From a virus: a DNA stretch of 64,000 bases. Below the pieces are notes generated by a model. The model did no database searches, was not told the origin of the DNA, and worked only from the letters and a program-made list of their open reading frames with translations. Made by a program: the position numbers and the translations under genes. The stretch is taken from the IMG/VR virus record IMGVR_UViG_3300030098_002339, positions 1 to 64,000 of that record; one strand, written 5' to 3'. How positions within the stretch are numbered: position 1 is the first letter of the stretch; each line of letters starts with the position of its first letter. Of the stretch, positions 26,016-33,346 are shown in pieces.

Positions 26016-26134
26016 TGAAAAAGATTAAAGAATCTATTATAGAAATATTTGTTCTTATTTTATACTTCTCATTTTGTTTTCTAATATTGATTTTTATTGG
26101 AATCTTATGGTTAGTAGATAAACTAATTAAATAA
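26015..26134 (+). CDS. 39-residue membrane peptide at operon end
   Basis: Starts in the one-base overlap with the previous stop. It reads MKKIKESIIEIFVLILYFSF and then more aliphatic residues, ending VDKLIK: one transmembrane helix bracketed by lysines. Its stop lies inside the convergent leftward gene (26127-26810), an eight-base tail-to-tail overlap. The last rightward gene before the early block. Confidence 0.55.
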   Translation: MKKIKESIIEIFVLILYFSFCFLILIFIGILWLVDKLIK

Positions 26135-26810
26135 TTATTTTAGACTTCTCTTTAGGTTCGTCTTTAGGAGCACCAAATACATTAAAACTAAATGATCTAC
26201 GTTCTCCTTTTGTTCTAAAAGGATAAACCATGTGGTACATCCACCATGGAAATATATAATAATCACCAACTTTAGGTCTAATTCTAACTGTATTTGTAGA
26301 AAATAAATGAACTTGTCCAAATTGCATTTCTATTCCACCAGCAGTAGGATAATGATCTTCATCTTCTTTCTTCCACTCTTCCTCTATACCTTCGGGTAAA
26401 GATAGATAACCCACACAAGACATGTGGCAATTAGTATGATAATGCAATGGATTAAAATCACCTGCAAAAGATCTAACATACCAACCTGATTTAAATATTA
26501 CCTTTTGAAGTTCTGCAGCATTATCAGGATGTGCTTCAATATAAGCAGTCATAAGTTTTTGAAAGTATGGAGCCCATTTTTCAAATACTTCAGGTGTAAT
26601 AATTAATTCTTGTTTGACATTACCAACTAAATCATCAGAGAAATCATGAATTTTACTTTTCTCTTTATCAGCAATAATGTTATCACAATCTTTATTAAAA
26701 TCATCTATAAGTTCTTGTGGTAATTTACAATGACCTATTGATGGACCAAATGGTCTATATATTTTAAGTTGTTTATTGTCCTTATTTAATTTACTAAAGT
26801 GCGTCCCCAT
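26127..26810 (-). CDS. early Fe(II)/2OG oxygenase-like protein
   Basis: 227 residues. His123-x-His125 (NPLHYHTNCH), His193 (WMYHMVYPF) and Arg204-Arg205 mirror the first oxygenase of the tail block (HIHQG, RHCVYPF, RR), so the two form one subfamily. The acidic metal ligand is replaced by His. Last gene of the leftward early transcript; overlaps the preceding DUF3310 gene by 17 bases. Hydroxylation of host or phage molecules is inferred. Confidence 0.65.
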   Translation of the reverse strand: MGTHFSKLNKDNKQLKIYRPFGPSIGHCKLPQELIDDFNKDCDNIIADKEKSKIHDFSDDLVGNVKQELIITPEVFEKWAPYFQKLMTAYIEAHPDNAAELQKVIFKSGWYVRSFAGDFNPLHYHTNCHMSCVGYLSLPEGIEEEWKKEDEDHYPTAGGIEMQFGQVHLFSTNTVRIRPKVGDYYIFPWWMYHMVYPFRTKGERRSFSFNVFGAPKDEPKEKSKIII

Positions 26811-27042
26811 AATCCCTTTCCATTATCATTTCTAAATAGTGTATAGCTTTTTGTATATCTTTTTGTTTTCCCTTAACCGAATGCCTACAAATATACTTAA
26901 TAGCATTCCCTTCTGCAAAGGGTAATTTATTTTCATTAATAAATTCAGCAGGTTCTATCTTAAAAGATTTATAATGATTTCCATCTACTTGCTTATTAAG
27001 TGAATGATAGGTAACCCCTTTAAACATATCTTTATCTGTCAT
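26794..27042 (-). CDS. DUF3310-type protein
   Basis: 82 residues. The sequence NKQVDGNHYKSFKIEPAEFI, followed by LPFAEGNAIKYICRH, KGKQKDIQKAIHYLE, is the DUF3310 signature. Often annotated as phage nucleotide-kinase-like, although its biochemistry is not established. Typical of early/replication regions. Overlaps the oxygenase gene. Confidence 0.8.
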   Translation of the reverse strand: MTDKDMFKGVTYHSLNKQVDGNHYKSFKIEPAEFINENKLPFAEGNAIKYICRHSVKGKQKDIQKAIHYLEMIMERDYGDAL

Positions 27043-27044
27043 AT

Positions 27045-27398
27045 TTAAAATACCAATTTATATCTTTGTGCTTCTCTATTAGGTCTAGGTACATATTTCT
27101 TTTTATTAAGAATAGCCTGTTGTTCATAAGTTAATGAATACTTATCTTCTTTTAACAAAATTTCAACTTTATTTCTAGCTCTATATTCTTCATATCCAGC
27201 ATAATGAAATACTAAACGAAAGTCTTTAGAATCACTTTTTAACCAATCTATAGCACTCATTTTAGCATATATTCTTTCTTTTCTATTACCTAAATATTCA
27301 GCATCTAAAAGGGCTTGAACAATTACAGCAAACCACAATTTATTTTCCGCTGATGTCTCTTCCTTTGGTAACAATGGTACTGTCTGTAGAGTTTTCAT
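27045..27398 (-). CDS. hypothetical early protein
   Basis: 117 residues, mixed alpha/beta, with an aromatic and charged middle (DWLKSDSKDFRLVFHYAGYEEY). The region resembles short phage proteins with a YF-rich helix found in replication clusters, but I cannot name a family. It overlaps the upstream gene by 59 bases, so its start is uncertain. Confidence 0.55.
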   Translation of the reverse strand: MKTLQTVPLLPKEETSAENKLWFAVIVQALLDAEYLGNRKERIYAKMSAIDWLKSDSKDFRLVFHYAGYEEYRARNKVEILLKEDKYSLTYEQQAILNKKKYVPRPNREAQRYKLVF

Positions 27399-27573
27399 CA
27401 GATTTAGTTACTTCATAAGTAGTTCTTCTATGTAACATTTGATCTCTATTCCAAACAAAATTATTTAAGTCTAAAGATCTAAACGTTTTAAGTGCTTCTT
27501 CATCATTAACTGCAGATAAATTAATTTCAGTATATTGAGGATCAAAAACCCAAATTTTAAATTTATAAATCAT
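27340..27573 (-). CDS. hypothetical early protein
   Basis: 77 residues. N-terminal beta-strand pattern (YKFKIWVFDPQYTEINLSAVNDEEALKTFRSL) with a Ser/Thr-rich C-terminus. Four-base overlap with the upstream gene. Unrecognised. Confidence 0.55.
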   Translation of the reverse strand: MIYKFKIWVFDPQYTEINLSAVNDEEALKTFRSLDLNNFVWNRDQMLHRRTTYEVTKSDENSTDSTIVTKGRDISGK

Positions 27574-27896
27574 ATATTATGTTTACGTCTACTTGCTTCT
27601 AAAGTTCTAAAAAGATCTATTACCATACCTTCTTTATCTCTTTTATTCTCAAGAGTATTTGCTTTAACTTCCGCATCATATATCTCTTGAACAGCTTTCT
27701 GATAATCATCTGATGCATAATATGCCTGTTCTTTGGCAGATATGCTCTTAAGATTACTTTCACCTGTGATAAAGAGAGCTTTCCTTCTCTTAAGAAGTCT
27801 ATCCAGGTATTTAACGTTTGCACTTGCTTCCGCACTCTGTTCGTCTGTTTGAGCAAGGTAGGCTAATGCCTTTTCCAATCTGTCTTCTGTTATCAT
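27570..27896 (-). CDS. helical early protein
   Basis: 108 residues, preceded by a good ribosome binding site (aggag on the minus strand). Long helices, Ala/Glu/Lys rich, with a stretch ISAKEQAYYASDDYQKAVQ that recalls small phage proteins dimerising near recombination genes. No family assigned. Confidence 0.65.
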   Translation of the reverse strand: MITEDRLEKALAYLAQTDEQSAEASANVKYLDRLLKRRKALFITGESNLKSISAKEQAYYASDDYQKAVQEIYDAEVKANTLENKRDKEGMVIDLFRTLEASRRKHNI

Positions 27897-28011
27897 ATTT
27901 TATTTCTCCTGTTCTTTTGAAATGAATATACGCTTTACGAACTTCTTTAGTTTTCTGCCAAGTCTCAAAATGGCATATTTCCAAGAAGAGTTTGAAAAGT
28001 TTGTAATCCAT
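27811..28011 (-). CDS. uncertain small early protein
   Basis: 66 residues (MDYKLFKLFLEICHFETWQ...), starting just after the upstream stop, with 86 bases overlapping the next gene. The first two thirds look protein-like; the last third is a poorly supported overlap. Could be a real short gene or the remnant of one. Confidence 0.4.
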   Translation of the reverse strand: MDYKLFKLFLEICHFETWQKTKEVRKAYIHFKRTGEIKYDNRRQIGKGISLPCSNRRTECGSKCKR

Positions 28012-28012
28012 G

Positions 28013-28213
28013 TCATGGAACTAACTTTCCATCTCCTGTCTTACAATAACTTGCCCATACCTGATGACCATTATAATACACTCCGTCATCAGAACTTTTA
28101 GGACTTAACATTTCTACAAATTTATCGTTGCAAGTTTGAGTAGATAATAAAGTTACTGGTACTTTTGCTACTTCTCCGTTTGTTAAATGAAGTATCATTA
28201 ATATTGTTTTCAT
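28013..28213 (-). CDS. small protein, possibly exported
   Basis: 66 residues with a moderately hydrophobic N-terminus (MKTILMILHLTNGEV) and two cysteines. Start preceded by tagga. Unrecognised. Confidence 0.55.
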   Translation of the reverse strand: MKTILMILHLTNGEVAKVPVTLLSTQTCNDKFVEMLSPKSSDDGVYYNGHQVWASYCKTGDGKLVP

Positions 28214-28222
28214 AATATATTC

Positions 28223-28282
28223 CTATATAATTGCTGATTTCCTACCACAGACTTGGCAGGGAATTTCACCCCGCCTAGTCAT
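28223..28282 (-). CDS. possible 19-residue CxxC peptide
   Basis: On the minus strand, ATG at 28282 follows a gagga element by about nine bases and opens MTRRGEIPCQVCGRKSAII. One CxxCG knuckle. It lies in the otherwise empty gap between the SSB-like gene and the next gene. Too short to judge from sequence alone; listed because codon content is protein-like and it has a plausible ribosome binding site. Confidence 0.25.
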   Translation of the reverse strand: MTRRGEIPCQVCGRKSAII

Positions 28283-28336
28283 CCAATTGTCCTCATTTTT
28301 TTTATAGAAAGGGAGGAAACCATGAATTGGATTCTA

Positions 28337-28795
28337 TTAAAACGGAGCCTCGTCTCCGTCATATTGAGCATCTAATATCATTCTTACATATTTATCAATC
28401 TGATCAAAGTTTACTTCTTTGCCTGATTGTAAAGATGCTGATAATAAATTACTCATAGTTAATCTATATTTCTCTTTCCATTGTGATTGCTTATCTACAG
28501 GTTTTGATGCTGCAGGTGCTACACTTGGAATAGGTACAGAAGTCGCAACCTGTCCATCTAGCATTTCTACTGATTGAGCAGTTTGATACCACTTACCATT
28601 TTTAGATTGTCTTGGAGGTGCAGCAGTAATCTTAAGTCTAGATCCTTTAGACCAGCCTTCAGCTCCTACAGCTTCTCCATAAATAGTCATATCAGTTCCA
28701 TCATCTTTGGTAACGTAAATACTATATTTACCATTACCTTCTTTAGATGCGAATGCTTTTTTATGACTACATTCAAATGTTTCTACATTTTGCAT
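28337..28795 (-). CDS. single-stranded DNA-binding-like protein
   Basis: 152 residues from the ATG that follows aggagaataa (minus strand); the longer frame from 28846 lacks that site. Beta-rich N-terminal half fits an OB fold (GKYSIYVTKDDGTDMTIYGE), and the C-terminus ends in an acidic tip DGDEAPF like bacterial SSB tails. This suggests binding of single-stranded DNA and recruitment of partners during host-dependent replication or recombination. Directly downstream of the nuclease gene. Confidence 0.6.
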   Translation of the reverse strand: MQNVETFECSHKKAFASKEGNGKYSIYVTKDDGTDMTIYGEAVGAEGWSKGSRLKITAAPPRQSKNGKWYQTAQSVEMLDGQVATSVPIPSVAPAASKPVDKQSQWKEKYRLTMSNLLSASLQSGKEVNFDQIDKYVRMILDAQYDGDEAPF

Positions 28796-28859
28796 TTTAT
28801 TTATTCTCCTATTTATATTTTTAACAATTGATCCAAATCGTTGCATGTTGATTTATACC

Positions 28860-29651
28860 TCATTTCCATGCTTCCATCCAGACCTTTCTTGCGAATTGCT
28901 CAGCACCTGGAGTATATCTCCATCTCCAGTTGTCGAATGTCAAAGGGAACATTCGCACAACGTCTTCTTTGGATCTAGCAATAGTCAATATATGTTCTAT
29001 TACTTTGAATGCTTCTATCATTTGTTCAAGATATCCCACTCGATCACCTAGATCTGTAGTGTAGTTATCCCAAGGACTAGCATATAACAATAATGCATCC
29101 TTTTTAAACAACTCACGATAGAGAAATTGTTGTCTTAAATGTTCAGGTTTAGGGTGATAATTATGATTAATTTTACCCTTCCTACCAGCTTTTCTATCAG
29201 CAGCTGTAGGAGCATATCTCCATACTTTAGCAGTAGCTTTAGTATCTACAATATAATCTTTAAATTCAAAGTCTAATTTAGCAATTATAGGTATTTCAAG
29301 ACCTGGATACTTACCTTTCCATTCTTTTTGATAGCTTACAATATTACCATATTGTTTCAGTTCTTTTACGAATGCATTAGCTATCTGACCAGACCACTCA
29401 TACTCATCTTCATGAGATTCACCTTGATGGTCTTTTATGTATTTTTCTTTTGAGACATTTATGATATCATCTTCGTTAGTGATTTGACTCACTAATGCAT
29501 GATGAGCTGCCTCTTCAGCAGCATGACCCATTTTCATTCTTGCATTCTCTTCAGTTTCGAATCCAAATAATTTATCTATGATCCACATTTGCGGACAATC
29601 AATAAATGTATTACCTGCGGAAGCTGAATGATGTTCTATTACTTTCAACAT
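28860..29651 (-). CDS. PD-(D/E)XK nuclease (RecB/Cas4-like)
   Basis: 263 residues. The N-terminus (SAGNTFIDCPQMWII) and helix with GHAAEEAAHHA near residue 43 are typical. The catalytic pattern is Asp127 and Asp136-Thr-Lys138, seen as IIAKLDFEFKDYIVDTKAT. Likely cuts or resects DNA, working with the SSB-like gene just downstream, as in phage recombination modules. Good ribosome binding site (ggagt). Confidence 0.8.
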   Translation of the reverse strand: MLKVIEHHSASAGNTFIDCPQMWIIDKLFGFETEENARMKMGHAAEEAAHHALVSQITNEDDIINVSKEKYIKDHQGESHEDEYEWSGQIANAFVKELKQYGNIVSYQKEWKGKYPGLEIPIIAKLDFEFKDYIVDTKATAKVWRYAPTAADRKAGRKGKINHNYHPKPEHLRQQFLYRELFKKDALLLYASPWDNYTTDLGDRVGYLEQMIEAFKVIEHILTIARSKEDVVRMFPLTFDNWRWRYTPGAEQFARKVWMEAWK

Positions 29652-29666
29652 AATTTACTCCTTTCT

Positions 29667-29966
29667 ATGATTATTAATATTCAAAAGTACTTAAGTTGTA
29701 CTTATAACATATCCCTTGATACCCTCAAGGGAAAAAAGATTATAAGATCTAGAGATGAATACAAAATATACAATCTCTCTATCTTATTATCTTGGCTATT
29801 AAACCCTACCAAAAGGTATGGGGTTAAGAGCCTTATTGCACGATTTCATGGTTGTAAACATAAAAATCGAGTCTATAGACTATCTAAACTATATAAGTCT
29901 AATTCACGTTTTAAAAATTTTGTAGACACTAACTTAACAAAATATGAAAAAACTAGAAAAACCTGA
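29667..29966 (+). CDS. DnaA domain IV-like DNA-binding protein
   Basis: About 99 residues from the ATG at 29667; no clear ribosome binding site, so the start is uncertain. IQKYLSCTYNISLDTLKGKK, then SRDEYKIYNLSILLSWLL, then KSLIARFHGCKHKNRVYRL follow the layout of the DnaA C-terminal helix-turn-helix (basic loop, HTH, then G-x-RDH-like signature), with no AAA+ ATPase. Could bind DnaA boxes or an origin. First gene of a rightward island inside the leftward block; the family call is by eye and tentative. Confidence 0.5.
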   Translation: MIINIQKYLSCTYNISLDTLKGKKIIRSRDEYKIYNLSILLSWLLNPTKRYGVKSLIARFHGCKHKNRVYRLSKLYKSNSRFKNFVDTNLTKYEKTRKT

Positions 29967-30429
29967 GCTTGTACAAACAATAATAGATAAGAAAAAAGTA
30001 TGGTTAAACATACGTGAATCTCGTCTATTATATATGTTTCATCGTAGGTTAGTATCCTGGGAAGAATACGAAGCAGGATCTAGGTATCGTTTCATGTGTG
30101 AATTACAAGCAGGAAATTCTGGAAATACTTTAAAAGAAAGATTAGATGGCTGTACAACTGATTTCATTCCACTTCAAATAGGTGCAGCATTAGCCGTTAA
30201 AGAAGTAGATGAAGAAATAGGCGAACACCTTGCCAAAATTATGAAGTTATTTTGTTGGTTTAATTATGGTATAATTGAAATAGCAGATCGTCTAGAAATA
30301 TCAGAACGTAAAGCATCTAATTATGTACATGAAGGACTAGCAAGATTATCAGTTTATTATGGGTATAAAAAAGTCAGAAATACAATCAAAGGACAAGGAA
30401 CTAAGGTTAAAAGACAAAAAGTATCTTAA
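29944..30429 (+). CDS. helix-turn-helix protein (Q/sigma-r4-like)
   Basis: 161 residues. C-terminal part FNYGIIEIADRLEISERKASNYVHEGLARLSVYYGY is a clear sigma-70 region-4-like HTH with recognition helix. Size, HTH at the end and the neighbouring HNH-type gene recall lambdoid ninG/Q-like late regulators, so a role in late transcription is plausible. Overlaps the previous gene by 23 bases and the next by 71. Confidence 0.55.
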   Translation: MKKLEKPELVQTIIDKKKVWLNIRESRLLYMFHRRLVSWEEYEAGSRYRFMCELQAGNSGNTLKERLDGCTTDFIPLQIGAALAVKEVDEEIGEHLAKIMKLFCWFNYGIIEIADRLEISERKASNYVHEGLARLSVYYGYKKVRNTIKGQGTKVKRQKVS

Positions 30430-30784
30430 GTGGGTAGCAAGCCAGGCTTGCATACTTTGTCAAGATGTTCCCTGCCAAGCTCACCATATAACCTATGCTC
30501 AGCATAGAGGCTTTAGCCAAAAAGTAGGTGATCAATGGACTATACCTTTATGTTTTTTACATCATGATCAGCTACATAGATGTGGCTTATCTGAACGCAA
30601 TTTCTGGTTAAAAATAGAGATAGACCCACTACATATAGCAGAAACTTTCTATAAACATAACAAAGATATGTGGAAAAACCCTGATTTCTTCTATGATGAC
30701 TCAATGCTTTGGATTATGGTTTATAACAAACTTGTACCTAAGATTAAGAAACACATTGACTTTATCATGCAACCCAAATTATAG
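30359..30784 (+). CDS. HNH-type/DUF968-like nuclease domain protein
   Basis: 141 residues. Zinc and nuclease motif set: Cys31, Cys34, His42, His43, then KVGDQWTIPLCFLHHDQLH with Cys65, His68, His69, His73. This matches small treble-clef HNH-like phage proteins of the DUF968/Ref kind. Likely a DNA endonuclease or recombination accessory. Start chosen at the first ATG; it overlaps the HTH gene by 71 bases. Confidence 0.65.
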   Translation: MGIKKSEIQSKDKELRLKDKKYLKWVASQACILCQDVPCQAHHITYAQHRGFSQKVGDQWTIPLCFLHHDQLHRCGLSERNFWLKIEIDPLHIAETFYKHNKDMWKNPDFFYDDSMLWIMVYNKLVPKIKKHIDFIMQPKL

Positions 30785-30818
30785 AATATAGTATCCTCGC
30801 CAGAGGTATGAAAAAATT

Positions 30819-31100
30819 ATGGCTAAAATATTTAAATTTCCGTTTAAAAAAGCTAGATATTCTGAGAGCTTTCTTAAGAAAGTAGATCCTAATAAAATAG
30901 GAGACTTTATTTCTAAAGAGCATCCAGATCTTTCTATTAGAGCTGCTGATGCTATGGCATTAGCTGTAATTTATTCTACTTATCTATCATTGGTATTTGA
31001 GGAAGAGGGAAAAAAAGTTCCTGTAGATGTTATGAATAAGTTTGAAGATAACGATTATGCAACATTCATCTGGAACAATGACCCAAAGACGCTACACTAA
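30819..31100 (+). CDS. hypothetical protein of rightward island
   Basis: 93 residues, helical, with a basic start (MAKIFKFPFKKARYSESFLKK) and an aliphatic middle (ADAMALAVIYSTYLSLVF). No recognised family. Overlaps the next gene by 23 bases. Confidence 0.55.
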   Translation: MAKIFKFPFKKARYSESFLKKVDPNKIGDFISKEHPDLSIRAADAMALAVIYSTYLSLVFEEEGKKVPVDVMNKFEDNDYATFIWNNDPKTLH

Positions 31101-31359
31101 AAAAAAAAAGAAACCAGTTACTGAGTTTCCTTATAAACCTATTAAAGATAAATTAACCTGGCATGATGCACAATCTGATACTGGGTGGAAGTCTAAAGAT
31201 AGCATGGACAGATTAAGACCTGCAATCTCTAAGACTAAAGGATGGATCTATGAGGAAACTGATGAGTATATCAAAACATTTGGAACATACTCTATAGATC
31301 CTGAAACCAAAGAAATTGAATTTGGGGAAGTACTTTGTATTCCTAAGAATTGGATTTAA
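31078..31359 (+). CDS. small hypothetical protein with basic start
   Basis: 93 residues from the ATG at 31078 (MTQRRYTKKKKKP); an upstream ATG at 31042 is less likely. The core (LTWHDAQSDTGWKS, then GWIYEETDEYIKTFGTYSID...GEVLCIPKNWI) resembles a widespread small phage protein of unknown role. Its stop codon lies inside the inverted repeat at 31353-31437. Confidence 0.6.
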   Translation: MTQRRYTKKKKKPVTEFPYKPIKDKLTWHDAQSDTGWKSKDSMDRLRPAISKTKGWIYEETDEYIKTFGTYSIDPETKEIEFGEVLCIPKNWI

Positions 31360-31437
31360 ACGCTTGACCCCAGATCCAATTGGGCGAGATCTCTTTAATG
31401 CTGAAGACCCAATTAGATCAGGGCTCAAGTTTAAATC
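31353..31437. terminator. long inverted repeat between convergent genes
   Basis: Arms at 31363-31384 and 31408-31429 (22 bases, three mismatches) extend outwards by an 8-base match (gatttaaa at 31353-31360, tttaaatc at 31430-31437). Stops of both convergent genes lie within the outer arms. A bidirectional transcription terminator or RNA stabiliser is the natural reading. No strong T-run, so a protein site is an alternative. Confidence 0.6.
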
Positions 31438-31739
31438 TGATTAGAATCTTCTGTTCTATTATTATATTGTTCTTCAGGTTTATGAACAGGGTCAGCTTCT
31501 AACGGATTAGTATAAGTTTCTTCAATTGCTTGACCACCCAATTCTATTATTCTTTTCTTTGTAGCATTAATTTCAGCTTTAACATGATCTTTCGCATGTT
31601 CTAATACTTGAGTTAACTTTGGAAAATTCGTAGGATATATTCCATAAATAGTTAAATCATTAATTGCTGTCGCTACTCTTTGAAGTCCTCTTTGACGCTT
31701 TTCTAGTCTGAGTACTTCGCTGTCTGGAGTTATTTCCAT
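31431..31739 (-). CDS. early helical protein
   Basis: 102 residues, mostly helical (LEKRQRGLQRVATAINDLTIY..., VLEHAKDHVKAEINATKKRIIEL) with a polar tail. Unrecognised. Its last codons lie in the inverted repeat. Confidence 0.6.
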   Translation of the reverse strand: MEITPDSEVLRLEKRQRGLQRVATAINDLTIYGIYPTNFPKLTQVLEHAKDHVKAEINATKKRIIELGGQAIEETYTNPLEADPVHKPEEQYNNRTEDSNQI

Positions 31740-31833
31740 CTTCCATCTCCTTTATTTTACGTTTTAGTTTATCTATTTCTAACTGCTTAGTAGCAACCAT
31801 TGCTCTAAGTGCGTTTTCGTTTCCATTGCTCAT
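31660..31833 (-). CDS. 57-residue basic overlapping protein
   Basis: Reads MSNGNENALRAMVATKQLEI, a coiled-coil-like helix, then a Ser/Thr/Lys/Arg-rich tail. Ribosome binding site aagga six bases ahead. Overlaps the preceding gene by 29 bases and the start of the following one by 80. Real if coupled; the C-terminal half may be an overlap by chance. Confidence 0.4.
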   Translation of the reverse strand: MSNGNENALRAMVATKQLEIDKLKRKIKEMEDGNNSRQRSTQTRKASKRTSKSSDSN

Positions 31834-32032
31834 TTATTTGTCCTTCCATTATGTGATCTAAATATTCATATCGATCTTTATATTCTTTTAACCATTCCTG
31901 AATTATCAATGAATGCTTATCATATAAAAATCCACATGCTATAGCATTACTTAACACAGAAATAGATTCTTTACAATCAGCTAATTCCTCTTTGGTTTTA
32001 GCCATTTCTTCAGCTGGATTAATTGTTATCAT
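31805..32032 (-). CDS. helical early protein
   Basis: 75 residues from the ATG behind cagga (minus strand), not from the upstream in-frame ATG at 32071. NPAEEMAKTKEELADCKESISVLS, then CGFLYDKHSLIIQEWLKEYKDR. Unrecognised. Confidence 0.55.
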   Translation of the reverse strand: MITINPAEEMAKTKEELADCKESISVLSNAIACGFLYDKHSLIIQEWLKEYKDRYEYLDHIMEGQINEQWKRKRT

Positions 32033-32139
32033 AATATTATTGCTCCTGTTGCAAATCCAATTGTGAACCATACAATCTCGGTTCTATAATGTAATGACCA
32101 AATATCAAAATCTCTTTTTAGTTTTTCCCATTTATTCAT
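32029..32139 (-). CDS. 36-residue membrane peptide
   Basis: A short frame between two genes with overlapping starts and stops (atga on both sides). MNKWEKLKRDFDIWSLHYRT then a hydrophobic segment (IVWFTIGFATGAIIL). Its fit in the overlap pattern supports it. Function unknown. Confidence 0.5.
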   Translation of the reverse strand: MNKWEKLKRDFDIWSLHYRTEIVWFTIGFATGAIIL

Positions 32140-32411
32140 ATTTCACCATTCTTTCTTAGTTTATCAACTGTTTTATTAATGATTTCTTTCATCTTATCAT
32201 TTTCTCTTAATAACTGATTATTAAGTACTCTAAGATCACCATTTGTTTGTGCATGAGAATCATTAATGTTCATTAGATCTGATATTCTACGATCTTTATC
32301 CATCAGTTCTATATTATGATTATCTTGTAAAAGACTTATTTGCTTTTTAAGATATTCTATTTCTTTATGAAGATCCTCAAATTCTTTTAAATCTTTCAAT
32401 CCTTCATTCAT
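32136..32411 (-). CDS. coiled-coil early protein
   Basis: 91 residues, heptad-rich (LKDLKEFEDLHKEIEYLKKQ, then RRISDLMNIND...). Overlaps both neighbours by four bases. Unrecognised. Confidence 0.55.
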   Translation of the reverse strand: MNEGLKDLKEFEDLHKEIEYLKKQISLLQDNHNIELMDKDRRISDLMNINDSHAQTNGDLRVLNNQLLRENDKMKEIINKTVDKLRKNGEI

Positions 32412-32788
32412 GCAGCCTCCTCTTCAACTTTTTGATAGACACATACTTTACCTGCAATAAAATCGCCTGGTAAACATTGTCTTCCAGTTTTTTCTAACCA
32501 TTTACTCCATGCTTCAGTTATTTTTATATTAACTGTAGGCATATCTTTAAGTTTAGATTCTTCATCCATAAAAAAATCTACATAACCATCTTTTCTATTA
32601 GATAGTTCTGGCATATATCCAGTAGACATTTGTATTATATCAGTTCCTATTTTCTTATACATCAATTTAAAATTAGGTTTCTCATGATGCCAAGTAGTGA
32701 ACTGCTTTCCGTCTTCATGAAATGTTACTAATTTCCATTGAGGACTCTTACGCTCTTTATTCATTTGACTCATTGATTTATTTTTCAT
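32408..32788 (-). CDS. hypothetical early protein
   Basis: 126 residues from the ATG behind aaggagaaaa (minus strand); the longer frame from 32818 starts inside the neighbouring gene. Mixed alpha/beta, aromatic rich (WKLVTFHEDGKQFTTWHHEK). Two cysteines near the C-terminus. No family named. Confidence 0.55.
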   Translation of the reverse strand: MKNKSMSQMNKERKSPQWKLVTFHEDGKQFTTWHHEKPNFKLMYKKIGTDIIQMSTGYMPELSNRKDGYVDFFMDEESKLKDMPTVNIKITEAWSKWLEKTGRQCLPGDFIAGKVCVYQKVEEEAA

Positions 32789-32978
32789 TTTTCTCCTTTT
32801 TATAAACATCAAATTCATTATTAATTTTATTAAGAATATAATTCATTGCAATAGTGCCACCTAATACAACTAAAGCTTTTTCTTTATTGTTATATCTATC
32901 TGTAAATTCTTTATATTCATCTTCAGACTTTGGAGTCCAAAAGAAATTATTTAAAGTAAATTTAATATTATTTTTCAT
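32778..32978 (-). CDS. hypothetical early protein
   Basis: 66 residues. Ends KKEKNEK, the same C-terminus as its upstream neighbour, because the last codons double as the Shine-Dalgarno (aaggagaaaa) for the next gene. Unrecognised. Confidence 0.55.
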   Translation of the reverse strand: MKNNIKFTLNNFFWTPKSEDEYKEFTDRYNNKEKALVVLGGTIAMNYILNKINNEFDVYKKEKNEK

Positions 32979-33159
32979 TTTTCTCCTTTTCTAGTGTTAA
33001 TCTCTCTCCAGTATATGCTTCAGCTTCCATTAACATTTTTAAAGCTGTCATATAATCTTGAAGAGTAGCTCCTTCTTTTAAAATTTGAACTCTAATTCTA
33101 CCGAGTCCACATTTTATAAATTCCTTACCTGCGTAAGGATCTTTTAGTTCTTCACTCAT
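32968..33159 (-). CDS. hypothetical early protein
   Basis: 63 residues. MSEELKDPYAGKEFIKCGLG then a helical region; ends EKEKNEK overlapping the next ribosome binding site. No family named. Confidence 0.55.
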   Translation of the reverse strand: MSEELKDPYAGKEFIKCGLGRIRVQILKEGATLQDYMTALKMLMEAEAYTGERLTLEKEKNEK

Positions 33160-33346
33160 TTTGCATATTCCTTATATTTGGTTGTTCTCCACATTTTACG
33201 AATATTTTCCATTGTTCTCTATCATCAAAACCTGAAAGATTAAATATATCCATTGCATTTTCATAGTTTTCACAGTTAGTAAATAGAAATATATTATGTT
33301 TGATATTATGAAATATATATACACTATTTTCATTATCTTTACTCAT
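33152..33346 (-). CDS. small early protein
   Basis: 64 residues from the ATG following aggagaataa (minus strand), inside a longer frame from 33391. MSKDNENSVYIFHNIKHNIF and a polar end. Its start overlaps the stop of the gene upstream (taatg). Confidence 0.5.
   Translation of the reverse strand: MSKDNENSVYIFHNIKHNIFLFTNCENYENAMDIFNLSGFDDREQWKIFVKCGEQPNIRNMQNE

Noticed and set aside
28322-28375. Rightward 17-codon frame after gggaggaaacc
   Set aside because: Good ribosome binding site but antisense to the end of the SSB-like gene and very short; more likely chance.
31363-31429. tRNA-like structure
   Set aside because: Simple two-arm inverted repeat without cloverleaf arms or a CCA-like end. 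The same check of 35104-35354 gave no tRNA.
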